This document shows positions 16,017 to 23,361 of a DNA stretch of 62,841 nucleotides, in pieces. This stretch comes from a virus. Every line of letters begins with the position of its first letter. Position 1 is the first letter of the stretch. Position numbers and translations under genes: made by a program. The notes under the pieces were generated by a model. The model was not told the DNA's origin and searched no databases. It saw only the letters and a program-made list of their open reading frames with translations. The stretch lies in IMG/VR virus record IMGVR_UViG_3300027759_000093, positions 1 through 62,841 of that record; one strand, given 5' to 3'.

Positions 16017-16896
16017 CTTGCAACCAATCCATTAAAGATACTTTTGGCATCCATCCAGTTAAATCTTTAAACTTGGCATTAGACGCAAGAGTTTCTTGCA
16101 TTTCACCAATTCTTTGCGGGATAAATTTAATATCATTTGAAATCATATTAGCAATATCAAGTATAGAATAATTACTTCCATACCCAATGTTATACACTTC
16201 CCCAAATCCATTTTCAACCTCAGATGCAAGAATGTTTGCTTGTATTACATCTGATATGTGAGTAAAATCTCTACGCTGAGACCCATCTCCAACTACTGTT
16301 AATGGCTTTGACTCATGGTATTGTTTTAAAAATAGTCCTATTACTGGTGCGTACTGACCCTTTAACGGTTGTCTATCTCCATAAACATTAAAATATCTAA
16401 GAGATATAGTTTTTAATCCATAAAGGTTATAATAAACTCTTGCAAGGTTTTCACCAAAAATTTTAGCAGCAGAGTATGGAGTTAGTGGATCAGGTGATTG
16501 TGTTTCCTGGTTTGGAAGCAAAGCCTTTTTACCATAAGAAGAGGATGTGCTTGAATAGATTAATCTATCTACTTTGTTAACCCTACAAAGTTCAAGAACA
16601 TTGGCTGTTCCTACTGCGTTTGATTGAATAGATTTTTTAGGATTTAATATTGCTGGTTGTATTCTTGCATCAGATGCTACGTGAAATACGCAGTCAACAT
16701 CTTTAAAGAGTGGTGCAATTAGGTCATAATCACAAATATCATGCTTATAATTTTGTGCTTTATCATTCCAATAGAACTGCTCATGACATTCTGCAGACTC
16801 ATCATCAATACAAATAACATCGTGACCAAGACTAATTAACTTATCAACAAGGTTTGATCCAATAAAACCAGCACCACCAGTAACTAAATATTTCAT
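16009..16896 (-). CDS. NAD-dependent nucleotide-sugar epimerase/dehydratase (extended SDR)
   Basis: 295 residues from the ATG at 16896, which gives the 4-base overlap usual here. MKYLVTGGAGFIGSNLVDKL holds the Rossmann GxxGxxG, IYSSTSSSYG the catalytic Ser/Thr, and TPYSAAKIFGENL the YxxxK pair. GDGSQRRDFTHISDV is the GDGxQxRDF(V/I) substrate motif of UDP-glucose 4-epimerase and dTDP-glucose 4,6-dehydratase relatives. It supplies an altered nucleotide sugar to the adjacent transferases. Confidence 0.9.
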   Translation of the reverse strand: MKYLVTGGAGFIGSNLVDKLISLGHDVICIDDESAECHEQFYWNDKAQNYKHDICDYDLIAPLFKDVDCVFHVASDARIQPAILNPKKSIQSNAVGTANVLELCRVNKVDRLIYSSTSSSYGKKALLPNQETQSPDPLTPYSAAKIFGENLARVYYNLYGLKTISLRYFNVYGDRQPLKGQYAPVIGLFLKQYHESKPLTVVGDGSQRRDFTHISDVIQANILASEVENGFGEVYNIGYGSNYSILDIANMISNDIKFIPQRIGEMQETLASNAKFKDLTGWMPKVSLMDWLQDD

Positions 16897-17852
16897 TTTA
16901 TGTTTAGAGTTTCTAATATGCTTGCCCATCTATGAACATAGGTGTGCTCTTGTTTAGTTCTTTCGTGTCCGTTAAGTCTGATTGCTTCTCTTGATACCCC
17001 GTCTAACAAGTATTTGTCTATTTTAGTTTTTAGATCTTCAAGGTTACCGTGTTCATAAAATACAATTTCATTTTCATCTTTAAAATATTCTTCAAGACCT
17101 TTAATGCGAGGGTAAATAGTAAAACCACCACGACCAGTACTTTCAAACAACCTATCACTAGTGTAGTAAGGATAGTTAAAGTTAATGTTTAAACTATCAC
17201 CTATTGCTATTTTGCTTCTTGCATAAATACGGTTTAACGCTTCTCCACGTACAGTTCCAGTGTCACCGTCTCCACCAACATGTAAGAATCTTTTGCCATA
17301 TGTGTTTCTCAAAAAGTCTATCAATTCTGGACGATATTTATGTTCATGATGATAACCTTTACTACCAACAAAGATAATGTCATTCTCAAAATTATGTGGA
17401 TCGTAATCTTGATGCAGATAACACTCTTTATCATAGACACCAGCAGGCAAGAAGTGCCCTTTTACCTGTGTATTTTCATTAAACCAATCACACATTAACT
17501 TATCTGTAGCAAAAAAGTGACCAATGCTTGTGTAGAAGTCATCATTCTTTAAATCTTTTTCACGCTCAATTCCAAACCATAAGTCTAAATGATAGGTCAT
17601 AGTTGGTATACCAGCACCCTTTAAATCATTTAAAACACCAGTCATGTTTCTAGATCCTGGGGTTTGCCATCTATGTGTATGAACCCAGATGAATAAGTCA
17701 GACTTTAATGCCTTCATTAATATTTCTGAACTGCCCGCTTTTTTCTCCTGCAATTTTTCAACAGTATGTCCAAGAGATTCCAAAGACTTAGCATGATGAT
17801 TCTCACTACTATAAGGTACTTCAAAGTTACCAAGAAAAACTATATTAGCCAT
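16893..17852 (-). CDS. CgeB-like glycosyltransferase
   Basis: 319 residues. GT-B-type features: IVFLGNFEVPYSSENHH at the start, MTYHLDLWFG in the middle, IIFVGSKGYHHEHKYRPELI opening the donor domain, and YTSDRLFESTGRGGFTIYPR near the end (the RxFExxAxGG pattern of CgeB proteins). First large gene of the sugar operon. Confidence 0.75.
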   Translation of the reverse strand: MANIVFLGNFEVPYSSENHHAKSLESLGHTVEKLQEKKAGSSEILMKALKSDLFIWVHTHRWQTPGSRNMTGVLNDLKGAGIPTMTYHLDLWFGIEREKDLKNDDFYTSIGHFFATDKLMCDWFNENTQVKGHFLPAGVYDKECYLHQDYDPHNFENDIIFVGSKGYHHEHKYRPELIDFLRNTYGKRFLHVGGDGDTGTVRGEALNRIYARSKIAIGDSLNINFNYPYYTSDRLFESTGRGGFTIYPRIKGLEEYFKDENEIVFYEHGNLEDLKTKIDKYLLDGVSREAIRLNGHERTKQEHTYVHRWASILETLNIK

Positions 17853-18066
17853 CTATTTGCTCGTTCTGCCCTCTAGCAATGGCAGCAGATGCTTCAAATG
17901 CTTTTTGTGTTTTACGAGACTTCAACAAACCTTTTGACTTCCAAAGTGGAATTGTTGCTTCAATATCTTTGGCTATCTGCTCTCTTATTTCTTTAACAGT
18001 AAAAACAACAAAGTTCCACACCTCTTCTTTTTGTTTATCGTTAAGTTCTTCAGTCCAGTTAGTCAT
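17845..18066 (-). CDS. Small helical protein
   Basis: 73 residues from ATG 18066 (TNWTEELNDKQKEE). Helical, with KEIREQIAKDIEATIPLW and an Arg/Lys-rich turn. Overlaps the genes on both sides by 8 bases. Function unknown. Confidence 0.6.
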   Translation of the reverse strand: MTNWTEELNDKQKEEVWNFVVFTVKEIREQIAKDIEATIPLWKSKGLLKSRKTQKAFEASAAIARGQNEQIDG

Positions 18067-18160
18067 CTTCTTCCTCAAATTCTCTTAAAGCATTGACATT
18101 TTTAAGACAGTTGTAACAATCTTTATTTATTAATCTTTCCCCACAATATTCACAGAACAT
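18059..18160 (-). CDS. Zinc-ribbon micro-protein
   Basis: 33 residues beginning MFCEYCGERLINKDCYNCLK: two CxxC knuckles and an acidic tail EEEDD. Its ATG follows a TGATATACA -10-like stretch, so it probably opens the sugar operon. Confidence 0.6.
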   Translation of the reverse strand: MFCEYCGERLINKDCYNCLKNVNALREFEEEDD

Positions 18161-18181
18161 ATGTATATCATATCATGCGTG

Positions 18182-18252
18182 TAGGACTGGAAGGTAACGC
18201 TCCTTCTTCTCAGGATTAAAAGTCCTGAGCATCACTTTAATGCTTCAATCCC
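18182..18252 (-). tRNA. tRNA-Lys(TTT)-like, non-canonical elbow
   Basis: All four stems pair: acceptor GGGATTG/CAGTCCT, D stem GCAT/ATGC, anticodon arm CAGGA-CTTTTAA-TCCTG (anticodon TTT), T stem GAAGG/CCTTC. But the D loop is TAAAGTG without GG, and the T loop is AGCGTTA instead of the TTCRANY consensus. Either a highly derived tRNA-Lys or a tRNA-like element. Confidence 0.65.
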
Positions 18253-18256
18253 CTAG

Positions 18257-18329
18257 TACCCATAGTTGGATTTGAACCAACGCTTTGTGAATTTTAAGTC
18301 CACTGCCTCTACCGCTGGGCTACATGGGT
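18257..18329 (-). tRNA. tRNA with TAA anticodon (Leu), short variable loop
   Basis: Acceptor ACCCATG/TATGGGT, anticodon arm GTGGA-CTTAAAA-TTCAC (anticodon TAA), variable loop of only five bases (AAAGC), T arm GTTGG-TTCAAAT-CCAAC. Bacterial tRNA-Leu normally has a long variable arm. Confidence 0.8.
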
Positions 18330-18332
18330 TTG

Positions 18333-18405
18333 CTGGTCTGGTAGGACTCGGACCTACGACTTGCGAATTAACAGTTCGCCACTCTACCAACTGAGTTACA
18401 GACCA
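18333..18405 (-). tRNA. tRNA-Asn(GTT)
   Basis: Acceptor TGGTCTG/CAGACCA, anticodon arm GCGAA-CTGTTAA-TTCGC (anticodon GTT), canonical T arm GTAGG-TCCGAGT-CCTAC. No CCA encoded. Confidence 0.92.
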
Positions 18406-18409
18406 AGAG

Positions 18410-18483
18410 TACACTAGGTAGGACTTGAACCTACGATATCCGAATTATGAGTTCGGGGCCTTAACCAACTTGGCTACTAGTGT
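18410..18483 (-). tRNA. tRNA-Met/Ile2 (CAT)
   Basis: Acceptor ACACTAG/CTAGTGT, anticodon arm CCGAA-CTCATAA-TTCGG (anticodon CAT), T arm GTAGG-TTCAAGT-CCTAC. Whether it is elongator Met or lysidine-modified Ile cannot be told from the loop alone. Confidence 0.9.
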
Positions 18484-18510
18484 CTGCCATGGTTCTTATA
18501 TTTTTATATA

Positions 18511-18909
18511 TTACTTTTCTATAGACTTACACAATTTGTCAAAATTAGTAATTGAAGAAATCTTTAAATTCATTGCAGCATTAATTGCTTCAAGATTTTT
18601 ATTGTTTATTGCAATTTTTGTATTTTTTTCTGATGTAATCCAAGAGGCAATAGTTGTTTTAATTTTACCAGTTGTAAGTTTTTGCTTTGAAGTAAGCATC
18701 TTTATATTTAAATCTATTTCTTTTAACACGTCTTGATCACTTGCTAAGCCATTAGACCAATTAGCAATTACTTCTGACTTATAATTTGCTTTAATACTTT
18801 TACATGAAGACTTATTGCTTTTAGTATTTAATGATTCTGTTGCAGCCTGAGCAGATGCGCTTGGGATTAATAATGCAATTAATAAAGAAGTTATAATTAT
18901 TTTTTTCAT
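18511..18909 (-). CDS. Small secreted protein
   Basis: 132 residues. Signal peptide MKKIIITSLLIALLIPSASA with cleavage near AQAA. The mature part is helical, with two Cys (SSCKSI, KLCKSI) that could form a disulfide. TATACT at 18916-18921 sits seven bases from the ATG, so it is likely leaderless and separately expressed. No known family. Confidence 0.65.
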   Translation of the reverse strand: MKKIIITSLLIALLIPSASAQAATESLNTKSNKSSCKSIKANYKSEVIANWSNGLASDQDVLKEIDLNIKMLTSKQKLTTGKIKTTIASWITSEKNTKIAINNKNLEAINAAMNLKISSITNFDKLCKSIEK

Positions 18910-18923
18910 ATTATAAGTATATC

Positions 18924-19115
18924 CTATTCTGTTTGTTTTGTAAAGTTATGATTATTTTTAATAACTGGATCAAGCCTATCCCAGTACCCACCAGGATTAC
19001 CCTGATAGGTCTCTCCCGTTTCCCTATCTATAAGCATCCATTTTTCAGGAGATTTAGTGTGCACAACTAAATCTATTGGATCACCAAGTTCTTTAAATTT
19101 TTTTTGCTTTCTCAC
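18924..19115 (-). CDS. Small conserved phage protein
   Basis: 63 residues from a GTG start that overlaps the upstream stop (GTGA). WMLIDRETGETYQGN and GYWDRLDPV form a beta-hairpin-like unit shared by other small phage proteins (LIDxxTGExYxGN, WDRLxPV). Function unknown. Confidence 0.65.
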   Translation of the reverse strand: MRKQKKFKELGDPIDLVVHTKSPEKWMLIDRETGETYQGNPGGYWDRLDPVIKNNHNFTKQTE

Positions 19116-19219
19116 TGATGCTTCCTCATATGATTATAAATTGTCTGATACGCCATTGCTGATCTCACCTGTATTTCTTCATTACATATTTCACAAACAA
19201 CAACTCTATTAGCCGACAT
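19112..19219 (-). CDS. C2H2 zinc-finger-like micro-protein
   Basis: 35 residues: VCEICNEEIQVR, then a helix with YNHMRKH. The Cys-x2-Cys and His-x3-His spacing resembles a classic single zinc finger. Possibly a small DNA-binding regulator. Confidence 0.55.
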   Translation of the reverse strand: MSANRVVVCEICNEEIQVRSAMAYQTIYNHMRKHQ

Positions 19220-19277
19220 ATAGATCAAGTGTATCAAACTTTGAGCATTATGTCAAGATAGGGTATAATAGTAATGT

Positions 19278-19616
19278 ATGATTTTTAAACTTAAAAACAT
19301 AATCTGGGTGCAATCTGTATTAGTCGTAATCCTTTCTGTGTCTTTGCTTTTTATGGGAGGAGACTTAAGGCAATCTCGTAAGATGAACTTAGATCAAAGC
19401 AACTACTGCATAAGATACACAAGTGATATTATTGCAAGCAGTCGTCTTGATTTAATAAGAGAACAAGATGCCCACAGTCGGACGGTAGATAAAGCAAACT
19501 CTGTAATAGATGATATTGTTAATAGATACAACACTCTTGTAGAACGATACAACAAAAATACTAATGGAATTAATTATGACCCCCTTAATGAATACTCATA
19601 CAGGATAAGACCTTGA
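19278..19616 (+). CDS. Single-pass membrane protein
   Basis: 112 residues. N-terminal TM helix (about 8-27), then RQSRKMNLDQSNYCIRYTSD and a long helix of coiled-coil character. TATAAT lies at 19264-19269. Function unknown. Confidence 0.6.
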   Translation: MIFKLKNIIWVQSVLVVILSVSLLFMGGDLRQSRKMNLDQSNYCIRYTSDIIASSRLDLIREQDAHSRTVDKANSVIDDIVNRYNTLVERYNKNTNGINYDPLNEYSYRIRP

Positions 19617-19617
19617 T

Positions 19618-19800
19618 ATGTGTCCGCATTGCAATAATAAATTAATCCCAATATTATATGGTTTTGTAGATCCTAAATATGTGGATATGCATAAAGAAGG
19701 TTTGGTTTTTTTAGTCTCTACTACCTATCATACAAAGAATAGCCCTACCGCATATTGTAAAAAATGTGAAGAAAGTTTTAATATCAAAGTTAAATTTTAA
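19618..19800 (+). CDS. Zinc-ribbon protein
   Basis: 60 residues. CPHCNNKLIPILYGFVDPKY at the start and AYCKKCEESFNI at the end form a two-knuckle zinc ribbon, a plan seen in small actinobacterial proteins (CPxCGxxLIPIxYGxP). Confidence 0.7.
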   Translation: MCPHCNNKLIPILYGFVDPKYVDMHKEGLVFLVSTTYHTKNSPTAYCKKCEESFNIKVKF

Positions 19801-19826
19801 ATAACTTTTTAAAATTTGTTTTTATA

Positions 19827-20543
19827 TTATTCATATCTTTTTTTCTTCCAAAATGCATTTTTATACCAACCTTTAAATACCATTCCAGTATGTTCGTTGT
19901 GCAAGTCTCCTTTTGCAAGTATTCCTTTTGTTAATTTAGCAAACCAGTTTTCTTGACGAAATGGAATTATCTGTGCAATTGGTGTCCCCTGCGGAATCAA
20001 ACCTTCAAAATCTTTTTTAATATAAAAAGGAAGTTTGCCGTGAGCATATAACACTAATCCACCATCAACAACCCCAGTTACTGTTGTAAACGGAAGGTCG
20101 TGCCTATTTAATGGATGCGTAACTATGGCACTATATCCTTTTGGAATTGTATATGCTACACAATAATTCCAAGTAAATTCTATTTTGTGATGTCCAAAAG
20201 GAACTAATTTTTCATGTGCAACAGAATCTCTAACTCCTGGAGCATTTTGAACTGCTCCTGGCCAAACTATTACTGGATTTCCGTTTTGCATTTTAATATA
20301 AAGATCATATGGTAATGTAATTATATATCCCAGAGTAAATGCTTCTAAAAATGGTACACAGGCTTTTACAGTTCTTTTTATAGTATCTTTACGATCTATT
20401 TTAAAAAATTCGTTATCTGCCCAAAGTGGTATTTTTTTATACCAATCTGGAATATGATTTTTTGCTGGAGTAATTGTATTTGGATAAGTATCCAAACGAG
20501 ATTCATATTGCAAAATTGGGTTTTTTCTAAATCTATTATTCAT
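19827..20543 (-). CDS. DUF6065-like protein, paralogue 1
   Basis: 238 residues from ATG 20543 (ATGAATAA overlap with the upstream gene). Core motifs: HIPDWYKKIPLW, CVPFLEAFTLGYIITLPYDL, GYSAIVTHPLNRHDLPFTTV and GTPIAQIIPFRQENW. The His-Pro-Leu-Asn and IAQ-x-IPFxRExW order matches DUF6065 as I recall it. Members are known from marine phages and bacteria with no assigned function. Confidence 0.75.
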   Translation of the reverse strand: MNNRFRKNPILQYESRLDTYPNTITPAKNHIPDWYKKIPLWADNEFFKIDRKDTIKRTVKACVPFLEAFTLGYIITLPYDLYIKMQNGNPVIVWPGAVQNAPGVRDSVAHEKLVPFGHHKIEFTWNYCVAYTIPKGYSAIVTHPLNRHDLPFTTVTGVVDGGLVLYAHGKLPFYIKKDFEGLIPQGTPIAQIIPFRQENWFAKLTKGILAKGDLHNEHTGMVFKGWYKNAFWKKKRYE

Positions 20544-21225
20544 AACTTTTTTTTCTCCAAAATAATTGTTTATAGTATCCCGACATAACATTTCTTGCTT
20601 TTTGACCAATAAGATCTGCTTCATCTTTTAACTCTGGAACTTCTTTAGCAATCCAGTTTTCACGTTTAAATAAAAGTATTTGTGCAATAGGGGTTCCTGC
20701 TGGTAAAAGACCTGAAAAATCTTTTTTAAAAAAAACTGGCAGGGATCCGCCACCAGGCATTTTAAAATCATCAACGACTCCACCAAGAGTATAAAATGGT
20801 AAATCAAATCTATTTAATGGATGCATTACAACAGTGCTATAGCCAGGTGGTGCCTCAAACGCATTTGGAATTTGCCAAATATAATGATTTTTATGATATT
20901 CGTTTGGAATTGGCATTGGCATCTGTTCGGGATGTCTTTCGTTAATAATGTTTTTATTAGAAGCAATTTTAAATGATAGTCCTCCTTGTGGTATTGGAGT
21001 TGCAAATATGTCAACTGGTAGCAACATTGTATATCCAGTCGTGAAGGCCTCTAAAAACGGTACACAGATTTTTCCAGTATGTTGCATAAATGGATTTACG
21101 TTAGAGTTTTTTGCTGGTATGTTTTTATACCATTTGGGAATAACATTTTTTATTGGCACAATATCTAAAAAGTCTGGACTAATTTTTGCAAATTTAAAAA
21201 TATTTTTTTTATTTTTTTCAAACAA
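20536..21225 (-). CDS. DUF6065-like protein, paralogue 2
   Basis: 229 residues, adjacent to and overlapping paralogue 1 by 8 bases. Same motif order: VIPKWYKNIPAKN, CVPFLEAFTTGYTMLLPVDI, GYSTVVMHPLNRFDLPFYTL, GVVDDFKMP and GTPIAQILLFKRENW. The pair looks like a tandem duplication that diverged at the termini. Confidence 0.75.
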   Translation of the reverse strand: MFEKNKKNIFKFAKISPDFLDIVPIKNVIPKWYKNIPAKNSNVNPFMQHTGKICVPFLEAFTTGYTMLLPVDIFATPIPQGGLSFKIASNKNIINERHPEQMPMPIPNEYHKNHYIWQIPNAFEAPPGYSTVVMHPLNRFDLPFYTLGGVVDDFKMPGGGSLPVFFKKDFSGLLPAGTPIAQILLFKRENWIAKEVPELKDEADLIGQKARNVMSGYYKQLFWRKKSYE

Positions 21226-21240
21226 TTTTAATTACCCACC

Positions 21241-21570
21241 CTAGTTAAATGAATCACCGCAGGCGCATGAGCCCTGAGCATTTGGATTATCAATTGTAAA
21301 GCCCTGTTTCTCAATAGTATCTTCAAAATTAAGAGTGGCTCCTTCAAGATAAGGAACTGACATCTTATCTATTCTAAAATCAAAATCATTATAATTATAA
21401 ACATAGTCGTCGTCAAGTATTTCATAATCAAGATATGTTTTATATCTTAATCCAGAACACCCACCTGGCTGTACTGCAAGTCTTAAAAATATTTTTTTGT
21501 CTATATTTTCTGCTTGTGCCTCTTTGACAAAAAAAGCAATTTTATTTTGTGCCAATTCGGTTATATTCAT
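21241..21570 (-). CDS. A-type Fe-S carrier (IscA/ErpA/HesB family)
   Basis: 109 residues, full family length. The three ligands are Cys38 (QPGGCSGLRY), Cys102 and Cys104 (GSCACGDSF), with the family spacing of about 64 residues. It would hold and transfer Fe-S clusters or iron, possibly to the WhiB regulator or to host proteins. TATACT at 21577-21582 lies seven bases from the ATG, so this gene is probably leaderless and separately expressed. Confidence 0.9.
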   Translation of the reverse strand: MNITELAQNKIAFFVKEAQAENIDKKIFLRLAVQPGGCSGLRYKTYLDYEILDDDYVYNYNDFDFRIDKMSVPYLEGATLNFEDTIEKQGFTIDNPNAQGSCACGDSFN

Positions 21571-21607
21571 GTTTTTAGTATATCATGTTTTGGCTTTAGA
21601 TAAAATT

Positions 21608-22321
21608 TCATAAAATTTCTACTAATACCTGAGTTCCACTTACGGCAATATATTTATATTTTGTATTATTTTTATCACAATATTCTTTCCATGCTTTAAA
21701 TTCATGATTTTTCCAGCCAGCAAAACCAAAATATTCATCAAAAACTATGAGTGTTCCAGAAACAATTCTTTTTGGACCTAAAAGATCAAGTACGGTTTTT
21801 GTAGATTTATAAGTATCGCAGTCTACGTGTATAAATGAAAATATTCCTGGGTTTTCTACTAACCAAGGTGGTAGGCTATTTGAAAAAGACCCCTTAACCA
21901 ATAAAACATTTTTTCTTACCATTGGTGGGATTCCGTTTAAACTAAATCCGCCTTTAAAAAAATCTATAGAAAAGTTTTCTTCAAGACCCCAAAAAGAATC
22001 AAAGCCCCAAACGGTTTTATTATTAAAAATTGATGCTAAATGATTTATAGACTCCCCTTTGTATACACCAAACTCTGCCATATGGCCATCTAAAATAGTT
22101 TGACTTTTTACAGAATCAAAAATTGCAAGTCCATATCCAGAAGTTATGTAGGTTGCGTCTTGCATATGCTGTTCAGCATAGTCTGCAGATCTCTCAAGTT
22201 CTCTTTTTAGGACCGTAGAAGAGACGGTTTCGCTTCTCCAAGAAGTGCCAAAGATAGCGTCTTGATTGGCCCTTGTTTGTTGTTTGACGGCATCTATTAA
22301 TTCTTTTAATAATTCTTGCAT
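21608..22321 (-). CDS. TylF-like sugar O-methyltransferase
   Basis: 237 residues. MAEFGVYKGESINHLASIF is the SAM loop, VWGFDSFWGLEENF the acidic strand, SFIHVDCDTYKSTKTVLDLL the metal-binding Asp region and TLIVFDEYFGFAGWKNHEF the family end block. Mg2+-dependent TylF/MycE-type enzymes methylate sugar hydroxyls. It probably works with the 12-18 kb glycan operon. Confidence 0.85.
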   Translation of the reverse strand: MQELLKELIDAVKQQTRANQDAIFGTSWRSETVSSTVLKRELERSADYAEQHMQDATYITSGYGLAIFDSVKSQTILDGHMAEFGVYKGESINHLASIFNNKTVWGFDSFWGLEENFSIDFFKGGFSLNGIPPMVRKNVLLVKGSFSNSLPPWLVENPGIFSFIHVDCDTYKSTKTVLDLLGPKRIVSGTLIVFDEYFGFAGWKNHEFKAWKEYCDKNNTKYKYIAVSGTQVLVEIL

Positions 22322-22361
22322 AAATTTTACAGTCCTGTCTATTTTAATTTTATATATAAGA

Positions 22362-22499
22362 TCATATCATACTTTGGTTAGTATCTTCTACCTTTGCCAA
22401 TATCCTTTGCTTCATTTCTTCTCGTTCTTGCGGGGATAGTTCAATCCCTGTATCTATCTCTGTCATTGAAATGGCTAGATCAACTAAGTCTTTGCTCAT
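22362..22499 (-). CDS. Small acidic hypothetical protein
   Basis: 45 residues, MSKDLVDLAISMTEIDTG, then LSPQEREEMKQRILAKVED. Four-base overlap with the upstream gene. Helical. Function unknown. Confidence 0.5.
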   Translation of the reverse strand: MSKDLVDLAISMTEIDTGIELSPQEREEMKQRILAKVEDTNQSMI

Positions 22500-22720
22500 A
22501 GATTTTCTTTCCAATCTACCTCATAGTATGTGCCCCACCGCTCATAAAGTTTATTAAGATAATACCAAACCTTGGCATGGAATTTAAAACGGTACCCAAA
22601 GTTACCTTGTTCCTGTAACTCAATGGCTTTAGACAAACTATTAGTAGCAGGATAACTTAACTGGTTTGCAATCCACCTAAGCGGGAGTATCTTGGTCTTG
22701 TGTTGTTTCTGGAACTGCAT
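22496..22720 (-). CDS. Small hypothetical protein
   Basis: 74 residues, basic and aromatic-rich (KVWYYLNKLYERWGTYYEVD). It lies in a run of minus-strand micro-genes with overlapping ends. No family recognised. Confidence 0.55.
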   Translation of the reverse strand: MQFQKQHKTKILPLRWIANQLSYPATNSLSKAIELQEQGNFGYRFKFHAKVWYYLNKLYERWGTYYEVDWKENL

Positions 22721-22820
22721 TTTTAGGTATCCACACTTTCTTGCCGTCCTTGTATACAGGCCAATAGCCTGCTGATCGCCAATCCATTCTCATAATCTTT
22801 GGCTCTTTAATCTTGGTCAA
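22677..22820 (-). CDS. Small conserved hypothetical protein
   Basis: 47 residues from a TTG start at 22820; an ATG at 22793 would give 38. The middle, MRMDWRSAGYWPVYKDGKKV, is a beta-rich unit. It overlaps both neighbours. Start uncertain. Confidence 0.45.
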   Translation of the reverse strand: MTKIKEPKIMRMDWRSAGYWPVYKDGKKVWIPKNAVPETTQDQDTPA

Positions 22821-22896
22821 CCTTATATGTCATTGCAATATAACATGCAACGTATCCTGCAACAAATGCGGGAATAAGAAATAAAACATTAATCAT
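22807..22896 (-). CDS. Membrane micro-protein
   Basis: 29 residues, one hydrophobic helix (VLFLIPAFVAGYVACYIAMT), preceded by GAGAAAGGA. Its end overlaps the next start. Confidence 0.5.
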   Translation of the reverse strand: MINVLFLIPAFVAGYVACYIAMTYKVDQD

Positions 22897-22898
22897 TG

Positions 22899-23015
22899 TT
22901 AATCCTTTCTCTTAGTAGTACACCAGATATGACCATCACTCATGGTTTGATGAATCTGCCAAAATAGGGGGTCCTTATAAGACATTTGACATTTAGCGCA
23001 TTCGTTTGATTTCAT
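22899..23015 (-). CDS. Cys/His micro-protein
   Basis: 38 residues with CAKCQMS and later HIWC, a probable Zn site. AGGAGGATATTA precedes the ATG, and TAATG couples it to the gene above. Confidence 0.55.
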   Translation of the reverse strand: MKSNECAKCQMSYKDPLFWQIHQTMSDGHIWCTTKRKD

Positions 23016-23221
23016 TAATATCCTCCTGTACAAATATTGCGGGTATGGTAAAGTCTGGTCTTAGTATAATCTTTCTTATTAGGTGCAAAGAATTGCTCAT
23101 AACAAGAGTTGCATTTACCAACCCATTCTTTAGCAAAGAAGTCATAATACATGCCTTTAAAGTTGGCATACTTTTTGGCTACGAAGGTTTGGAAAGGGTC
23201 TGGTATTTCTAGATTAATCAT
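23015..23221 (-). CDS. Small Cys-containing hypothetical protein
   Basis: 68 residues. EIPDPFQTFVAKKYANFKG is followed by GKCNSCYEQFF and a single Cys near the end. Probably metal-binding. Coupled to its neighbours by overlap. Confidence 0.55.
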   Translation of the reverse strand: MINLEIPDPFQTFVAKKYANFKGMYYDFFAKEWVGKCNSCYEQFFAPNKKDYTKTRLYHTRNICTGGY

Positions 23222-23361
23222 AGTTTAGAAACAATGTTAGATGCCATCTTCAAACCTTTAACCAAACCATCGTGATAGTCTTGGTTCTTAATTACCTTAG
23301 TCGTGTCCCAAATGCGATAAGATTCTTTGTCTAAAAGGTTTGATATTTCTTCATTTGTCAT
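23218..23361 (-). CDS. Small helical protein, first of its operon
   Basis: 47 residues (NEEISNLLDKESYRIWDTTK). TATGAT at 23368-23373 lies seven bases from the ATG, so transcription of this minus-strand micro-gene run should begin here, leaderless. The coding sequence already contains two GGTTTGA motifs of the neighbouring array. Confidence 0.55.
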   Translation of the reverse strand: MTNEEISNLLDKESYRIWDTTKVIKNQDYHDGLVKGLKMASNIVSKL

